Position numbers and translations under genes: made by a program
The notes under the pieces: generated by a model
The model's input: only the letters and a program-made list of their open reading frames with translations
Databases searched by the model: none
What the model was told of the DNA's origin: nothing
Shown: positions 15,861 through 25,354 of the stretch, one piece after another
How positions within the stretch are numbered: the stretch's first letter is position 1
Layout of the letters: each line of letters starts with the position of its first letter
Assembly: GCF_018595685.2 (NCBI RefSeq)
Contig: NZ_CP092334.1
Location: forward strand, 21,001 to 85,000
From: Flavihumibacter rivuli
GTDB taxonomy: Bacteria > Bacteroidota > Bacteroidia > Chitinophagales > Chitinophagaceae
DNA length: 64,000 bases
Direction of reading: 5' to 3'

Positions 15861-18800
15861 CTATTCCACGCTGATTTTCACCCCTTCACTATGGCTGGTG
15901 AACTCAGGGGCATACATGCACTGGATGGTGCTGATGCCATTGCTGAATACCCCGGCATGGGAGACGAACATAGTGTAATTCAATACATGTGTACCCTTTG
16001 GCAGGTAGTCAATGAAGAAGTTGGTGCTGGCATCACGCGTGCTCTCATAATAGCCCAGCCTTCCCTGCCATTTATAGCCACTTAAGACATTGGTGGGTTC
16101 CAGTGCTGAAGCCCTCATGTCCTTCAGGTGCACAAATTCCATGTCCCGGTCTGTGGTGATCTCCAGCCTGATGGAAACCTTGTCGCCCACGTTCAATTGC
16201 ATGCCTTCCGTCACTGGCTCCAATACCGGGCCGCGGTCAGTGGCGCGCTCCACCATAACCTGCTTGCGTAAACGAAGCGGGCCGGCTGCCGGACTGATCT
16301 TGTCGAGGTTTTCAAAATATTGCCAGTAAATGGCTCCCCATACGGGTTGGTCATTACTAGTACCCACAGCTTGCTGTGCATTGATGGTGATCTTGCCCAT
16401 CTCAGGGAATACACCGGTGCCTGGAATGATCTTCTGGTAATAGCCTGTTCCTGCTTCTTCTTTTGTTGCCGTAACAGTGGTCACTCCCCCGAGGTTGATG
16501 CTAACCTTCGGTTCAGCAGCCAGCCAATCATTCCCCTGCATCAGCAATGCATAACAGGCATCTGCAGTCGCTTTGGTAGATGACCAGCGGTTGGTTTGTT
16601 TGTTCTTCAGTAACCATGCCTTCATTTCACCCACCAGTTTAGGCTTATTGCTGATCTCGCTAAAAGCTTCGATCAACAGTGCTTGGGTTTCGATCGGGGC
16701 TTCATGCCAATAAAAACCTGCAATATTATCTTTCCAGTACATACCCAAATCCTTACTGCGAATGGCATTCTCTTCCAATGACCTCAGGATGTTGAGTGCC
16801 GTTTGCTTATCGCCGGTACGATGCAATGACAAGGCCACCATGGCCTGGAGCATCCTGCCGCCCTTAACCCAGTTTTGCTGTAACTCCTTACGGTAATGGT
16901 TGACCGCTGTAAGGTATTGGCCCGGAATGCCCTTGTCCATAAAGAAGCTCCTCATGTACAGGTACTGGGCTGCATAGGAATTGGGGTAATGGACGCTTGC
17001 CTTTCCCTTCTTATCCTTTTCGTAATCTTCCTGCATCCTGGCGTCCAGGTAAGGCAATGCTTTCCTGACAATTTCATCTAGTTCAGGAACGTCTTTACCT
17101 GCACCCAGTTTCCTGAGGTGGCCAATCCCGGTGATGATGTATTGCGTAATGAATCGGTTGTCCGGTCCGCCACTGAACCAACTGAAGCCACCATTGGGCG
17201 TTTGCAGTTGAATCAGGTGGTCCACCAATGACTTCTTGTCCCTGGATAATTGAACCAGGTTGAACAAGGTGGCAATGCGTCGCTTCTGCTCCGCTTCATT
17301 CCTGGCTTCCAATACCCATGGGGTTTCTTCCAGCAACACCTGTTTGAGTTCCTGGTTTTTTTGAAGGTTGCTCATCAGGGCTGCCGTGTCTTTGCCCTGC
17401 CACTGTTGCATGATGCCCCTGATCCTTGGTGCTTTGTCCACGATCAGTGCTGCCAGAAGGTTGGCATATAGCCTGTTGAAAGTCTGTTCTGAACAATCGT
17501 AAGGGTAATCCGTCAGGTAAGGCAGCGCCTGAACGGCATACCAGGCCGGATTGGAGCTGAACTCCACGGTCAGGTTCTTGTGGCTCAGGGTCTCACTTTC
17601 CCCGCTTTCCCTAAGCTTTTTCCAATCGATGGTCCTGCTTTCATTACCTGTCAGGAAGAAGGGCTGGGTCTCCGTAACCAATTGTCGGTTACTCAGCACC
17701 GGTAGTGTGGCACTTTCCCCATCGCTTACATTGCCCGCCCTCGCAATGATCCTCCAGGTCAGGGCCTTGTCGAATTGGTAAGGTACTTCAATGGGGAATT
17801 TCACCGCTTCACTGCTATTGGCGGCCACGGTAAAATACTGGTTGGGGAAGAAGTTCCTGAACCAGCCGTCAACCGGTTGGTTAGTGGTGGCATCAATGAG
17901 CTGGAGTTCTACCTGCCCGGTCATTTCCTTGTCGGTAACATTCACCACCTTGGTAACGATCTCCATCCTGTCGCCCTCCCTCAGGAACCTGGGCAGGTTG
18001 GGTTGGACCATCAGGTCTTTCCGGGTAACTATTTCCCGTTGGGCATATCCCATGGCCAGGTCCCTGGTATGGGCCAGCATTTGCCATTTCCAGCGGGTGA
18101 CAGCCTCCGGCATGGTGAAAGTGAACGAATAAGTGCCATTGGCATCTGCCTGTAATTGGGGGAAGAAGAAGGCAGTTTCTGCAAAATTCTTTCTTACCTG
18201 TACCTGTTGGTCTGCTCCTGATGAGGTAGTGTTCTCTGCAGCTTCATCAAGAGTAGAATGGGCCTCTATTGCTACAGCATCTGCAGTCTCTTTTTGGTTA
18301 GGTGCCATGTCGGCAACTCTTTCCTGCTTGGTATTTTCCGGCGCCATATGCATCTGTGCAACAGTTGCCTTGCCTCGTACTGCGTACCCCATACCTTTCA
18401 TTATAGGAGTGTTTGATTCCCCGGAGCCCCATAGCAACTGATCATAGCTGATCCTGTATTTATAGGGGAATGGCTCATAGCTTTGCCGCTCCAGGGAAGC
18501 TGACGCGCCAAAATTCCTGTTGCTGTTCCAGTAAGTGTATCTCCTGTTTGTCGGCCATAGTCCGGGTCTTTCCCATTGATGGGGCTGGAACTGGTCAAGT
18601 GATGCATCATACATGCTGGTCAACAGTTCTGCTGCTTTCTTTTCCCCTTTCCTCCCGCTGACCTGCACCGACCATTTTTCCTCTGAGCCGGGTAGGGTCT
18701 TATCGCGGAAACTACTGGTCTTTACTTCAAGCTCCTTTTCCAGCCAGGGTACTTGAATGAATTCGCTTTTTTCGAAGAAGCGGTTATGCTTGACCATCCA

Positions 18801-21800
18801 ATGCGTGATGGTGAATCCTCCCTTGTCTTTTTCGGTTATAGGTAACTGGTAGGAGTGGATACTATTATCCAGCCTGGTTAAGGAATAGGATAATTGTTCT
18901 TCATTTTCCTCTTCCTCTGATTGGCCTACTGTCCTAACTGAAAACAGGTAGCTGTCCCCCGCGCTGCTTCCCGCTTGCAGGTTGGCTACCTGCCCTGGTT
19001 CAAGGGGCTGGCTGGTTGAGTTTGAAAACAGGTATTCCTGTACTGGTAATTGCTTTTGGCCGGGATTGAAAAGGAATACGTTTTGTTTATCCGTAACCGT
19101 TACACCATAAGGATCGGTTGCAGTGACCATAACCTGGTACCAGCCCGGCTGCAGAGATTTGCTATTGGCCGGGTTGATGGGGACTACAGTGCTTGCACTA
19201 TCCCTGGTAACAATTGGTTGTTCCTGTATTGGGGAAGCAACAGGCCAACCCAGGATATCGCTTTCATCCTGGTATTCGTCGTAAGGGAAATTAGCGGCAA
19301 ACTCTTCCTTGCCCATTACATACATGTCCGGCTTTGACCAGTACCTTTTCCTGATCAGTTTGTCGGGAGATTGGATGGGACTGATACGGATACTCGCTTT
19401 TGTGCTGACCGGTTCCCCGTTGGTATTGGTGGCCTTCAGTAAGATAGACTTCCATTCCTGGATAGGGACAAGTCCTGGATTTTCCTGGATGCTGATGACC
19501 AGGGCTGAGTAACCTGCATGGACCATGGTCTCGCCTGTACGGGTTTCGCCATTGAGGTCGGTCACCTCGGCGCTTACTTCATAATCAAATACGGGGTTGC
19601 CTTCCTTTTCGATTGAAAGATCAGGGATGGCTTTGAAGGATATGGAAAAATTGCCATCCTTGTCTGTTGTTGCCTGGCCATTGGTGATCTCCATGGATGC
19701 AGAGCGGGTGGGGAGACCTTTCCACATGCTCCAGAAATAGGGGATTCGGGTTGTCCGAACTACCCTGTATTTCACCATGGCCCTATCAATGGCATTCCCT
19801 GCATAGGCCCTGGCAGTTCCCTTAACAGTGATCGTGTCGTCTACACGATAGGTGCCCTTTGGCTGGGCAATCTCAACGTCAAACCTCGGCCTTTTATATT
19901 CTTCTACACTAAAGGTTACTTCGCCGGTATAGTTCTTTTCAATAAGTTGGAATTCCCCGGTCAGGCCACCGGCAGGGAGGGTAAAGGTTCCTGAAATGGA
20001 ACCGAAATCATTGGTCGTAAGGTCAAGGGAATCGACCATGTCTCCATTGGCGTCCAATAGTGCAACTGTTGTTTTCCGGTTGGGCAGGATCTTGCTCCTC
20101 CGGCTTTCCTTATCCCTTGTAACCAAGATGCCCTTAAAATAAAGGGGCTGTCCCGGACGGTAAATGCTCCTGTCGGTGAAGAAGAATACCCTGGCTTGTG
20201 CCTTTTCATAAGCCTCGGGGTCCTTTGAAGCATCACCATTGGTGATGGACCTGCTGATATATTCCTGGTCGTCGAGGAACAAGTGATCATTGCCATGATT
20301 GATCTCCAATTGGACGCCTGACCTGCCTGTCTTCGCTTTCAACTGGAAATAACCATCCTTATTGCTGGATAGCTGCTGGTCCTTTGTCTTGATATATTTC
20401 CTGGTCTGGTAGTCGTAATCATTGAACCAGGTTTGGATAGAGGCATTTTGAAGGGGCTGCCCTGTTTCGCGGTTCATTACAAAATAGTAGTCGCCATTAT
20501 TCACATAGGCAATGTTCGAAACGTGGAACCTGATAAAGGCAAGCTTACTGGTCTTTGAAGAGAAGGCCTGGTCATGGCTGGCCAGGATCGCATACTCGCC
20601 AACGGGAAGGGCATCGATCCTGATCTCTGCACTGTGTTGGTGGTAGTCAGAAGTAGCAGGTAGTTCCTGTGACCACATTCTATCTTCTTTCAAGCGTGCA
20701 ATGCTTTCCCACCATTCCTCATTGCCATTGAATTCAAATTTGGCTTTCTGGTTCTCACTGATCCTGAACAGTCGCAGGTAAACTTTACCGGTATTCTTCC
20801 AGGAAACCAGGCTGCGGAAGGGCTTGCCGGGAACATTCACCTTTTCCACCTGCATCTGGATAAAGGGGCTTGAAATTTCCTGCAGGAGTTGACTGCAATT
20901 TTCTGAACCTTCTGACCTGATGCCTTTTACCAACACTGCCTGGCAGATGGCCATTGCTTCCTTATAGGCATTGGCAGACTTCGTCTGGCGGGGAGATGCA
21001 GGTCCATGGGGTTGGTAGCTATCCCCTAATCCCTTCCAGTATTGGGCTATTAAGAATTTTGCCTGGTCTGCCTCTGGCAGGTCCTTGTGGCTGGCTGCCA
21101 GGTGCTGAAGGGCTTTTACATAAAGGCTATCCTTTTCTTCCATCACGCTGTGACGGTGCACAAACTGCAAACGGGCAATATCGGCGTTTACCATTGCCGC
21201 TTTGTCCTTGTCGGTCATATGGGATGCCAGCAACTGTTGGTAGACCTTAAGGGCCTGGAAATGGTGCGCAGTGCTGTCCCTGCTTTCCAACTTGAGTTTG
21301 GCAAAGCCTTCTGCATCAAGGAAGAGCTTTGGGTTATCCAATTTATAGGCATCGGCCGGCTTGTTAAGGCCCCTTTCCTCGTTACTGAAATAGTCCAGCG
21401 CCCTCCAGGCCAGGAGGTCGTAAAGGGTAGGCCTTAGTTTCCGGCTATTGCCCTTGGTAATGATCGGTTCATAAACCGCCAGGCTTGTGCCTTCTAAAAG
21501 GGTTCTATTGCTAATAGAGGCCAGGTAGCTGGCGCTGATCTCGCGGTGGTAATCTTCGATACCCCAGGTCCGGATATTTTCTTTTTTGTATTGGGTGGTG
21601 GTAGGGGGCTGGCCATAGATCTTCCACCTGTTCTGGTTAAAGTGCTGTTCCAGTGCACTGCCCTTCAGGTTCTGGAGAAGGGCCTTCTGGACCCCGGAAC
21701 TTTTATTGATCTCAGCCTGGAGGTCGCGAAGGTTGATCGTATCGCTGTACTCTTGCAGGTTTTCGGATAGGCTCATCCGGTAGACAAGGGCCTTGATGCT

Positions 21801-22007
21801 CTGTGCAGTGGCTTTTTCGGCCTTTGCTTTACTGTATAGTTTGTTTACTTCCGTTAGGGCAGTCTTGGACTGTCCTTTGGCCAGGATCAGGGTATCGATC
21901 CTTTGCCACCATTGGTTGTAATCGGTTACAGGCATTTTTTGGGCAAGGCTAATGGTTGAGAATAAGGTTGTCAGGAAACACCAAAAAAACAGACCTAGTC
22001 GGGTCAT
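15861..22007 (-). CDS. Alpha-2-macroglobulin family protein with thioester motif
   Basis: This is a 2048-residue exported protein; I start it at the ATG at 22007, which opens directly on a signal peptide (to about residue 23, ending SLAQ), rather than at the upstream start at 22127. The first ~430 residues are mostly helical. MG-type beta domains follow, including the MG2-like stretch RSIYRPGQPLYFKGI. A flexible region (about 1205-1272) fits the bait position. The ETAFFFPQL block comes next, and the thioester CSEQ (Cys1505, Gln1508) lies in YDCSEQTFNRLYAN. The thioester domain helices and a C-terminal beta domain complete it. In bacteria these proteins trap proteases at the cell envelope. There is no lipobox and no adjacent PBP1C gene. 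Confidence 0.93.
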   Translation of the reverse strand: MTRLGLFFWCFLTTLFSTISLAQKMPVTDYNQWWQRIDTLILAKGQSKTALTEVNKLYSKAKAEKATAQSIKALVYRMSLSENLQEYSDTINLRDLQAEINKSSGVQKALLQNLKGSALEQHFNQNRWKIYGQPPTTTQYKKENIRTWGIEDYHREISASYLASISNRTLLEGTSLAVYEPIITKGNSRKLRPTLYDLLAWRALDYFSNEERGLNKPADAYKLDNPKLFLDAEGFAKLKLESRDSTAHHFQALKVYQQLLASHMTDKDKAAMVNADIARLQFVHRHSVMEEKDSLYVKALQHLAASHKDLPEADQAKFLIAQYWKGLGDSYQPHGPASPRQTKSANAYKEAMAICQAVLVKGIRSEGSENCSQLLQEISSPFIQMQVEKVNVPGKPFRSLVSWKNTGKVYLRLFRISENQKAKFEFNGNEEWWESIARLKEDRMWSQELPATSDYHQHSAEIRIDALPVGEYAILASHDQAFSSKTSKLAFIRFHVSNIAYVNNGDYYFVMNRETGQPLQNASIQTWFNDYDYQTRKYIKTKDQQLSSNKDGYFQLKAKTGRSGVQLEINHGNDHLFLDDQEYISRSITNGDASKDPEAYEKAQARVFFFTDRSIYRPGQPLYFKGILVTRDKESRRSKILPNRKTTVALLDANGDMVDSLDLTTNDFGSISGTFTLPAGGLTGEFQLIEKNYTGEVTFSVEEYKRPRFDVEIAQPKGTYRVDDTITVKGTARAYAGNAIDRAMVKYRVVRTTRIPYFWSMWKGLPTRSASMEITNGQATTDKDGNFSISFKAIPDLSIEKEGNPVFDYEVSAEVTDLNGETRTGETMVHAGYSALVISIQENPGLVPIQEWKSILLKATNTNGEPVSTKASIRISPIQSPDKLIRKRYWSKPDMYVMGKEEFAANFPYDEYQDESDILGWPVASPIQEQPIVTRDSASTVVPINPANSKSLQPGWYQVMVTATDPYGVTVTDKQNVFLFNPGQKQLPVQEYLFSNSTSQPLEPGQVANLQAGSSAGDSYLFSVRTVGQSEEEENEEQLSYSLTRLDNSIHSYQLPITEKDKGGFTITHWMVKHNRFFEKSEFIQVPWLEKELEVKTSSFRDKTLPGSEEKWSVQVSGRKGEKKAAELLTSMYDASLDQFQPHQWERPGLWPTNRRYTYWNSNRNFGASASLERQSYEPFPYKYRISYDQLLWGSGESNTPIMKGMGYAVRGKATVAQMHMAPENTKQERVADMAPNQKETADAVAIEAHSTLDEAAENTTSSGADQQVQVRKNFAETAFFFPQLQADANGTYSFTFTMPEAVTRWKWQMLAHTRDLAMGYAQREIVTRKDLMVQPNLPRFLREGDRMEIVTKVVNVTDKEMTGQVELQLIDATTNQPVDGWFRNFFPNQYFTVAANSSEAVKFPIEVPYQFDKALTWRIIARAGNVSDGESATLPVLSNRQLVTETQPFFLTGNESRTIDWKKLRESGESETLSHKNLTVEFSSNPAWYAVQALPYLTDYPYDCSEQTFNRLYANLLAALIVDKAPRIRGIMQQWQGKDTAALMSNLQKNQELKQVLLEETPWVLEARNEAEQKRRIATLFNLVQLSRDKKSLVDHLIQLQTPNGGFSWFSGGPDNRFITQYIITGIGHLRKLGAGKDVPELDEIVRKALPYLDARMQEDYEKDKKGKASVHYPNSYAAQYLYMRSFFMDKGIPGQYLTAVNHYRKELQQNWVKGGRMLQAMVALSLHRTGDKQTALNILRSLEENAIRSKDLGMYWKDNIAGFYWHEAPIETQALLIEAFSEISNKPKLVGEMKAWLLKNKQTNRWSSTKATADACYALLMQGNDWLAAEPKVSINLGGVTTVTATKEEAGTGYYQKIIPGTGVFPEMGKITINAQQAVGTSNDQPVWGAIYWQYFENLDKISPAAGPLRLRKQVMVERATDRGPVLEPVTEGMQLNVGDKVSIRLEITTDRDMEFVHLKDMRASALEPTNVLSGYKWQGRLGYYESTRDASTNFFIDYLPKGTHVLNYTMFVSHAGVFSNGISTIQCMYAPEFTSHSEGVKISVE

Positions 22008-22185
22008 AGGACATAATTTATTACAAGTTATCAAAAAGGCTACAGACAATAGATGCAACTGCCTGTCAAATACATACATTAAGTGATGCAGTTTATGACC
22101 ATATCTGCAGGAATATGGTTGCAGCAACAGAACTTAACTTTTTTTTGGGGATGGTGAGGTTTTGGGGAGAAGGGTGGTAAACAAA

Positions 22186-22208
22186 AAAAGCGGCATAATG
22201 CCGCTTTT
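22186..22208 (-). terminator. Terminator of the T9SS cargo gene
   Basis: The inverted repeat AAAAGCGGCA (22186-22195) / TGCCGCTTTT (22199-22208) is followed by a T-run on the minus strand. It lies 20 bp past the stop codon at 22228. Confidence 0.8.
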
Positions 22209-22227
22209 CAAAAGAGTTGTAAGGTGT

Positions 22228-23364
22228 TTACTGTTTGATAAACCTTGATTGAACGGTCTGGTCACCTTTCCTGAGCAATACGGTATAGGAACCGCGGGTC
22301 AGCCTGCTTACGTTGAGTTGGATGGTCTGGCTGCCGGTATTCAACGACAGGGATTGCTTTAACACGATCCTGCCTGCCATATCGATCACTTCTATCTGGG
22401 CATCACCTTTGTTGCCATTGCTCACTACCAGGTTAAGGTTGCCCTGTACAAGGGTGGGAAACAGGTTGTTGAGAGCCAGGTGGCTACCGGTAAGGCGTAC
22501 CTGCAGTATCCTTGTATAGGTCACCTTTTGGTTCTCATCCACGATCCTGATGCGGTAGTAGTTGTCAACTTCCAGGGGACTGTTGTCCATGAATCGATAG
22601 GCTGCTTCGCCAACACTGCTTACCGGTATTTTGGCGATAGTTGAATAATTTCCATTCACTTTATCACTGCGCTCCACCTCAAAATAAGCACTGATATGGG
22701 TGGCTACTCCTGTCCAATCCAGTTGCACTTTTCCATTGCGGGGGGCGGCGGTGAAGTTGCGGGTGGTGAGGGGGAGGATGTTTAAGGCTGTTACTGAAAA
22801 ATTGTCAATTCTCCAGTTGGCAACATTACCTTGGCCAGTTCCACCTACAGCAACTAACCTTATTGCAAGTGTTGGATTGTTTACCCCTGTCAAGACACCC
22901 GTTAAGGGAGGGGTTGTAATTGTTGACCATGCCCCATAAGCAAATGACGCAGTAGAGTTAAGCAATATAAAATTACCTCCATTTAAGCTATACTCAACAT
23001 TGAAGTTTGTGCTTGCGGCACTTGCGTTTCCATTACCAGTATTAAATGCAAATAAGCTAAAAGTTACTTGAAAATTTAATGCATCAATGAGGTTGATATT
23101 ATTAATGGTGAAACTATTCCCCCTTTGCATTAGGATATTGTTTCCTCCGTTTCCAGGTGCTGGTGTGGTTGAGCTAACAAATACATTATTAGAGCTGCCT
23201 ACAAACCGGCCCAAAGCATAGTTTTGGTAACCCGTGTAATTGGAAGCAATAACATTGGTTGATACTGCTGTATTTCCAAAATTTTCGGTTAATAGATTGG
23301 TTTGGCTAAATACAACTGAGCCTGTGGAGGTGAATAAAAGAAGGGTGGTAAAGATCTTCTTCAT
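22228..23364 (-). CDS. Secreted T9SS cargo protein with C-terminal sorting domain
   Basis: This 378-residue protein starts at the ATG at 23364 (MKKIFTTLLLF...), which opens on a signal peptide ending near VVFSQ; the longer frame to 23508 runs through a terminator. Residues about 20-200 are a beta-rich jelly-roll-like domain (ENFGN...WRIDNFSVTAL). Residues about 205-295 look like a fibronectin-III-like module (VQLDWTG...FEVERSD...YYRIRIVDENQKVTYTRI). The last ~80 residues are a type A T9SS sorting tail (IEVIDMAGRIVLKQ ... GSYTVLLRKGD). It should be exported, crossed by T9SS and then anchored or released at the surface. The first domain is far more A+T-rich than the rest. The ligand is unknown. 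Confidence 0.85.
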   Translation of the reverse strand: MKKIFTTLLLFTSTGSVVFSQTNLLTENFGNTAVSTNVIASNYTGYQNYALGRFVGSSNNVFVSSTTPAPGNGGNNILMQRGNSFTINNINLIDALNFQVTFSLFAFNTGNGNASAASTNFNVEYSLNGGNFILLNSTASFAYGAWSTITTPPLTGVLTGVNNPTLAIRLVAVGGTGQGNVANWRIDNFSVTALNILPLTTRNFTAAPRNGKVQLDWTGVATHISAYFEVERSDKVNGNYSTIAKIPVSSVGEAAYRFMDNSPLEVDNYYRIRIVDENQKVTYTRILQVRLTGSHLALNNLFPTLVQGNLNLVVSNGNKGDAQIEVIDMAGRIVLKQSLSLNTGSQTIQLNVSRLTRGSYTVLLRKGDQTVQSRFIKQ

Positions 23365-23468
23365 GCAATAGTTTTGTCCGTTAAAAAAATAGTTACGAAT
23401 TAGTTGGCTTAGGATAGCTGGACAAAAATTGCTTTCAGTAGATAAGTTTAACTTGGCGCGAAAATAAG

Positions 23469-23494
23469 AAAGCGGCTGGATTTCCAGCCGCTTT
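23469..23494 (-). terminator. Terminator of sucD
   Basis: AAAGCGGCTGGA (23469-23480) pairs with TCCAGCCGCTTT (23483-23494), and a T-rich tail (TTTCTTATTTT, counting the arm end) follows on the minus strand. It lies 24 bp past the sucD stop. Confidence 0.78.
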
Positions 23495-23517
23495 ACAGAT
23501 TTTTTCAATATGATCTT

Positions 23518-24390
23518 TTATTTTTTCACCACTTCCGCTATCCTCTTGCCGATGTCAGCGGGGCTTTGAACCACGTGGATGCCACATTCTGCCATGATCT
23601 TCATTTTAGCGGCAGCGGTATCATCTGCACCACCAATGATGGCTCCGGCATGGCCCATGCGGCGGCCGGGAGGAGCTGTCTGGCCGGCAATGAAACCAAC
23701 CACCGGCTTGGTGCCGTTCTCCTTGATCCAGCGGGCTGCATCTGCTTCCATGCTTCCTCCGATCTCACCGATCATAACGATCGCGTCAGTCTCAGGGTCG
23801 TTCATCAGCAGCTCAACAGCATCTTTCGTTGGGGTTCCGATAATGGGGTCGCCGCCAATTCCGATAGCAGTTGAAATGCCCAAACCAGCCTTGGCAACCT
23901 GGTCAGCTGCTTCGTAGGTCAGGGTGCCGCTCTTGGAAACGATACCGATACGACCTGCCTTGAACACAAAGCCGGGCATGATGCCTACTTTACATTCACC
24001 GGCGGTGATCACACCAGGACAGTTTGGACCTACCAGGCGGGTATTCTTACCCTGCAGGAAATGCCTGGCCTTCACCATATCCTGAACAGGAATACCTTCA
24101 GTGATACAAACAACCAGTTCAATACCTGCATCAGCTGCCTCCATGATGGCGTCAGCAGCAAATGCCGGGGGAACGAAAATGATGGACACATTGGCTCCGG
24201 TAGCCTTTACCGCTTCTGCAACGGTATTGAAAACCGGACGGTCGAGATGTGTAGAGCCACCTTTTCCTGGCGTTACACCACCTACTACCTGGGTGCCGTA
24301 TTCAATCATTTGGGTTGCATGGAATGTTCCTTCTGTACCGGTAAAGCCCTGTACAATGATCTTGGAGTTTTTATTGACTAAAACGCTCAT
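23518..24390 (-). CDS. sucD: Succinyl-CoA synthetase alpha subunit
   Basis: This 290-residue subunit carries the CoA-binding Rossmann domain (opening [18 protein letters not shown]) and the phosphohistidine His247 in [12 protein letters not shown]. With SucC it converts succinyl-CoA and NDP to succinate, CoA and NTP in the TCA cycle. I use the ATG at 24390 rather than the TTG three codons upstream. A promoter-like TAGCTTTG sits 20 nt before it and a terminator follows, so sucD is its own transcription unit. sucC is not adjacent, unlike in E. coli. Confidence 0.97.
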   Translation of the reverse strand: MSVLVNKNSKIIVQGFTGTEGTFHATQMIEYGTQVVGGVTPGKGGSTHLDRPVFNTVAEAVKATGANVSIIFVPPAFAADAIMEAADAGIELVVCITEGIPVQDMVKARHFLQGKNTRLVGPNCPGVITAGECKVGIMPGFVFKAGRIGIVSKSGTLTYEAADQVAKAGLGISTAIGIGGDPIIGTPTKDAVELLMNDPETDAIVMIGEIGGSMEADAARWIKENGTKPVVGFIAGQTAPPGRRMGHAGAIIGGADDTAAAKMKIMAECGIHVVQSPADIGKRIAEVVKK

Positions 24391-24410
24391 ATGGCTCAAT
24401 TAAAGTTGGG

Positions 24411-24418
24411 CAAAGCTA
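24411..24418 (-). promoter_or_regulatory. -7 box upstream of sucD
   Basis: TAGCTTTG on the minus strand fits TAnnTTTG, 20 nt before the ATG. No matching -33 TTG is seen. Confidence 0.42.
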
Positions 24419-24493
24419 AGGTATAATGAGGAATTGAGGAATGATGAATTTAGAGCCTCAGGGTTAAAAAATCCAGGGGGCTTTAGCATCCGA

Positions 24494-25303
24494 TTATTTC
24501 AGGAGCTCATCCATATTCCGGTTATTGTCGATCTTGCCCTTGTGTTCGAGCATCCGCATGTCCTTGGCATCACGCAGGAACTCCGAGGCGAAGATGAAGT
24601 CATTCAGGCGCTGGTTCTTACTGAAGATGATCTCCTGGTTATTGCCTTCCCACTCCTTATTACCCTGGTACATATAAATGATATGGTCCCCGATCTCCAT
24701 CACACTGTTCATGTCATGGGTGTTGATCACCGTGGTGATATTGAATTCGGTGGTTAGTTCCTTGATCAGTTTGTCGATCACCAGGGAGGTTTGGGGGTCG
24801 AGACCCGAGTTGGGTTCATCGCAAAAGAGGTATTTTGGGTTCAGGACAATGGCCCTTGCAATACCCACCCTTTTTTTCATCCCGCCACTGATCTCGGCTG
24901 GGAACTTTTTGTTGGCGTCTTTCAGGTTCACCCGGTCCAGCACTTCATTGACCCTTTTCTTTTTCTCCTCCAGGCTCCAGTCGGTGAACATGTCCAGCGG
25001 AAACTGCACATTCTGTTCAACGGTCAGGCTATCAAAGAGGGCCGATCCCTGGAAAAGCATCCCGATCTCTTTCCTGATCTCCTTTCGCTTGGCATCGTCC
25101 ATGGAAGTGAAGTCTTCACCTTGGTAAAGGATATGGCCATTATCCGGCTGGAACAGGCCGACCAGGCACTTCATGAACACCGTCTTGCCGCTGCCGCTGG
25201 AACCGATAATGAGGTTGCATTTGCCTGCCTCCATAACGGCACTCACGTCATTGATCACCACCTTGTCACCAAAACTCTTCCGGATATTTTTTACTTCGAT
25301 CAT
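24494..25303 (-). CDS. mlaF: MlaF-type ABC transporter ATPase (lipid transport)
   Basis: This 269-residue ABC ATPase energises retrograde or anterograde phospholipid transport between the membranes. Walker A is GSSGSGKT (34-41), the signature is SGGMKKR (139-145) and Walker B ends in DE (162-163, YLFCDEPNSGLDP). SGGMKKRVGIARA and CDEPNSGLDP are characteristic of the MlaF/Ttg2A group. It follows the permease gene by 51 bp on the same strand. The usual third member, the MCE-domain substrate-binding protein MlaD, is not next to it. Confidence 0.88.
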   Translation of the reverse strand: MIEVKNIRKSFGDKVVINDVSAVMEAGKCNLIIGSSGSGKTVFMKCLVGLFQPDNGHILYQGEDFTSMDDAKRKEIRKEIGMLFQGSALFDSLTVEQNVQFPLDMFTDWSLEEKKKRVNEVLDRVNLKDANKKFPAEISGGMKKRVGIARAIVLNPKYLFCDEPNSGLDPQTSLVIDKLIKELTTEFNITTVINTHDMNSVMEIGDHIIYMYQGNKEWEGNNQEIIFSKNQRLNDFIFASEFLRDAKDMRMLEHKGKIDNNRNMDELLK

Positions 25304-25354
25304 GCTTTGAATGGATCTGTATTATTGGATAAGGTTACCCTGCCTGTCCTGTCC

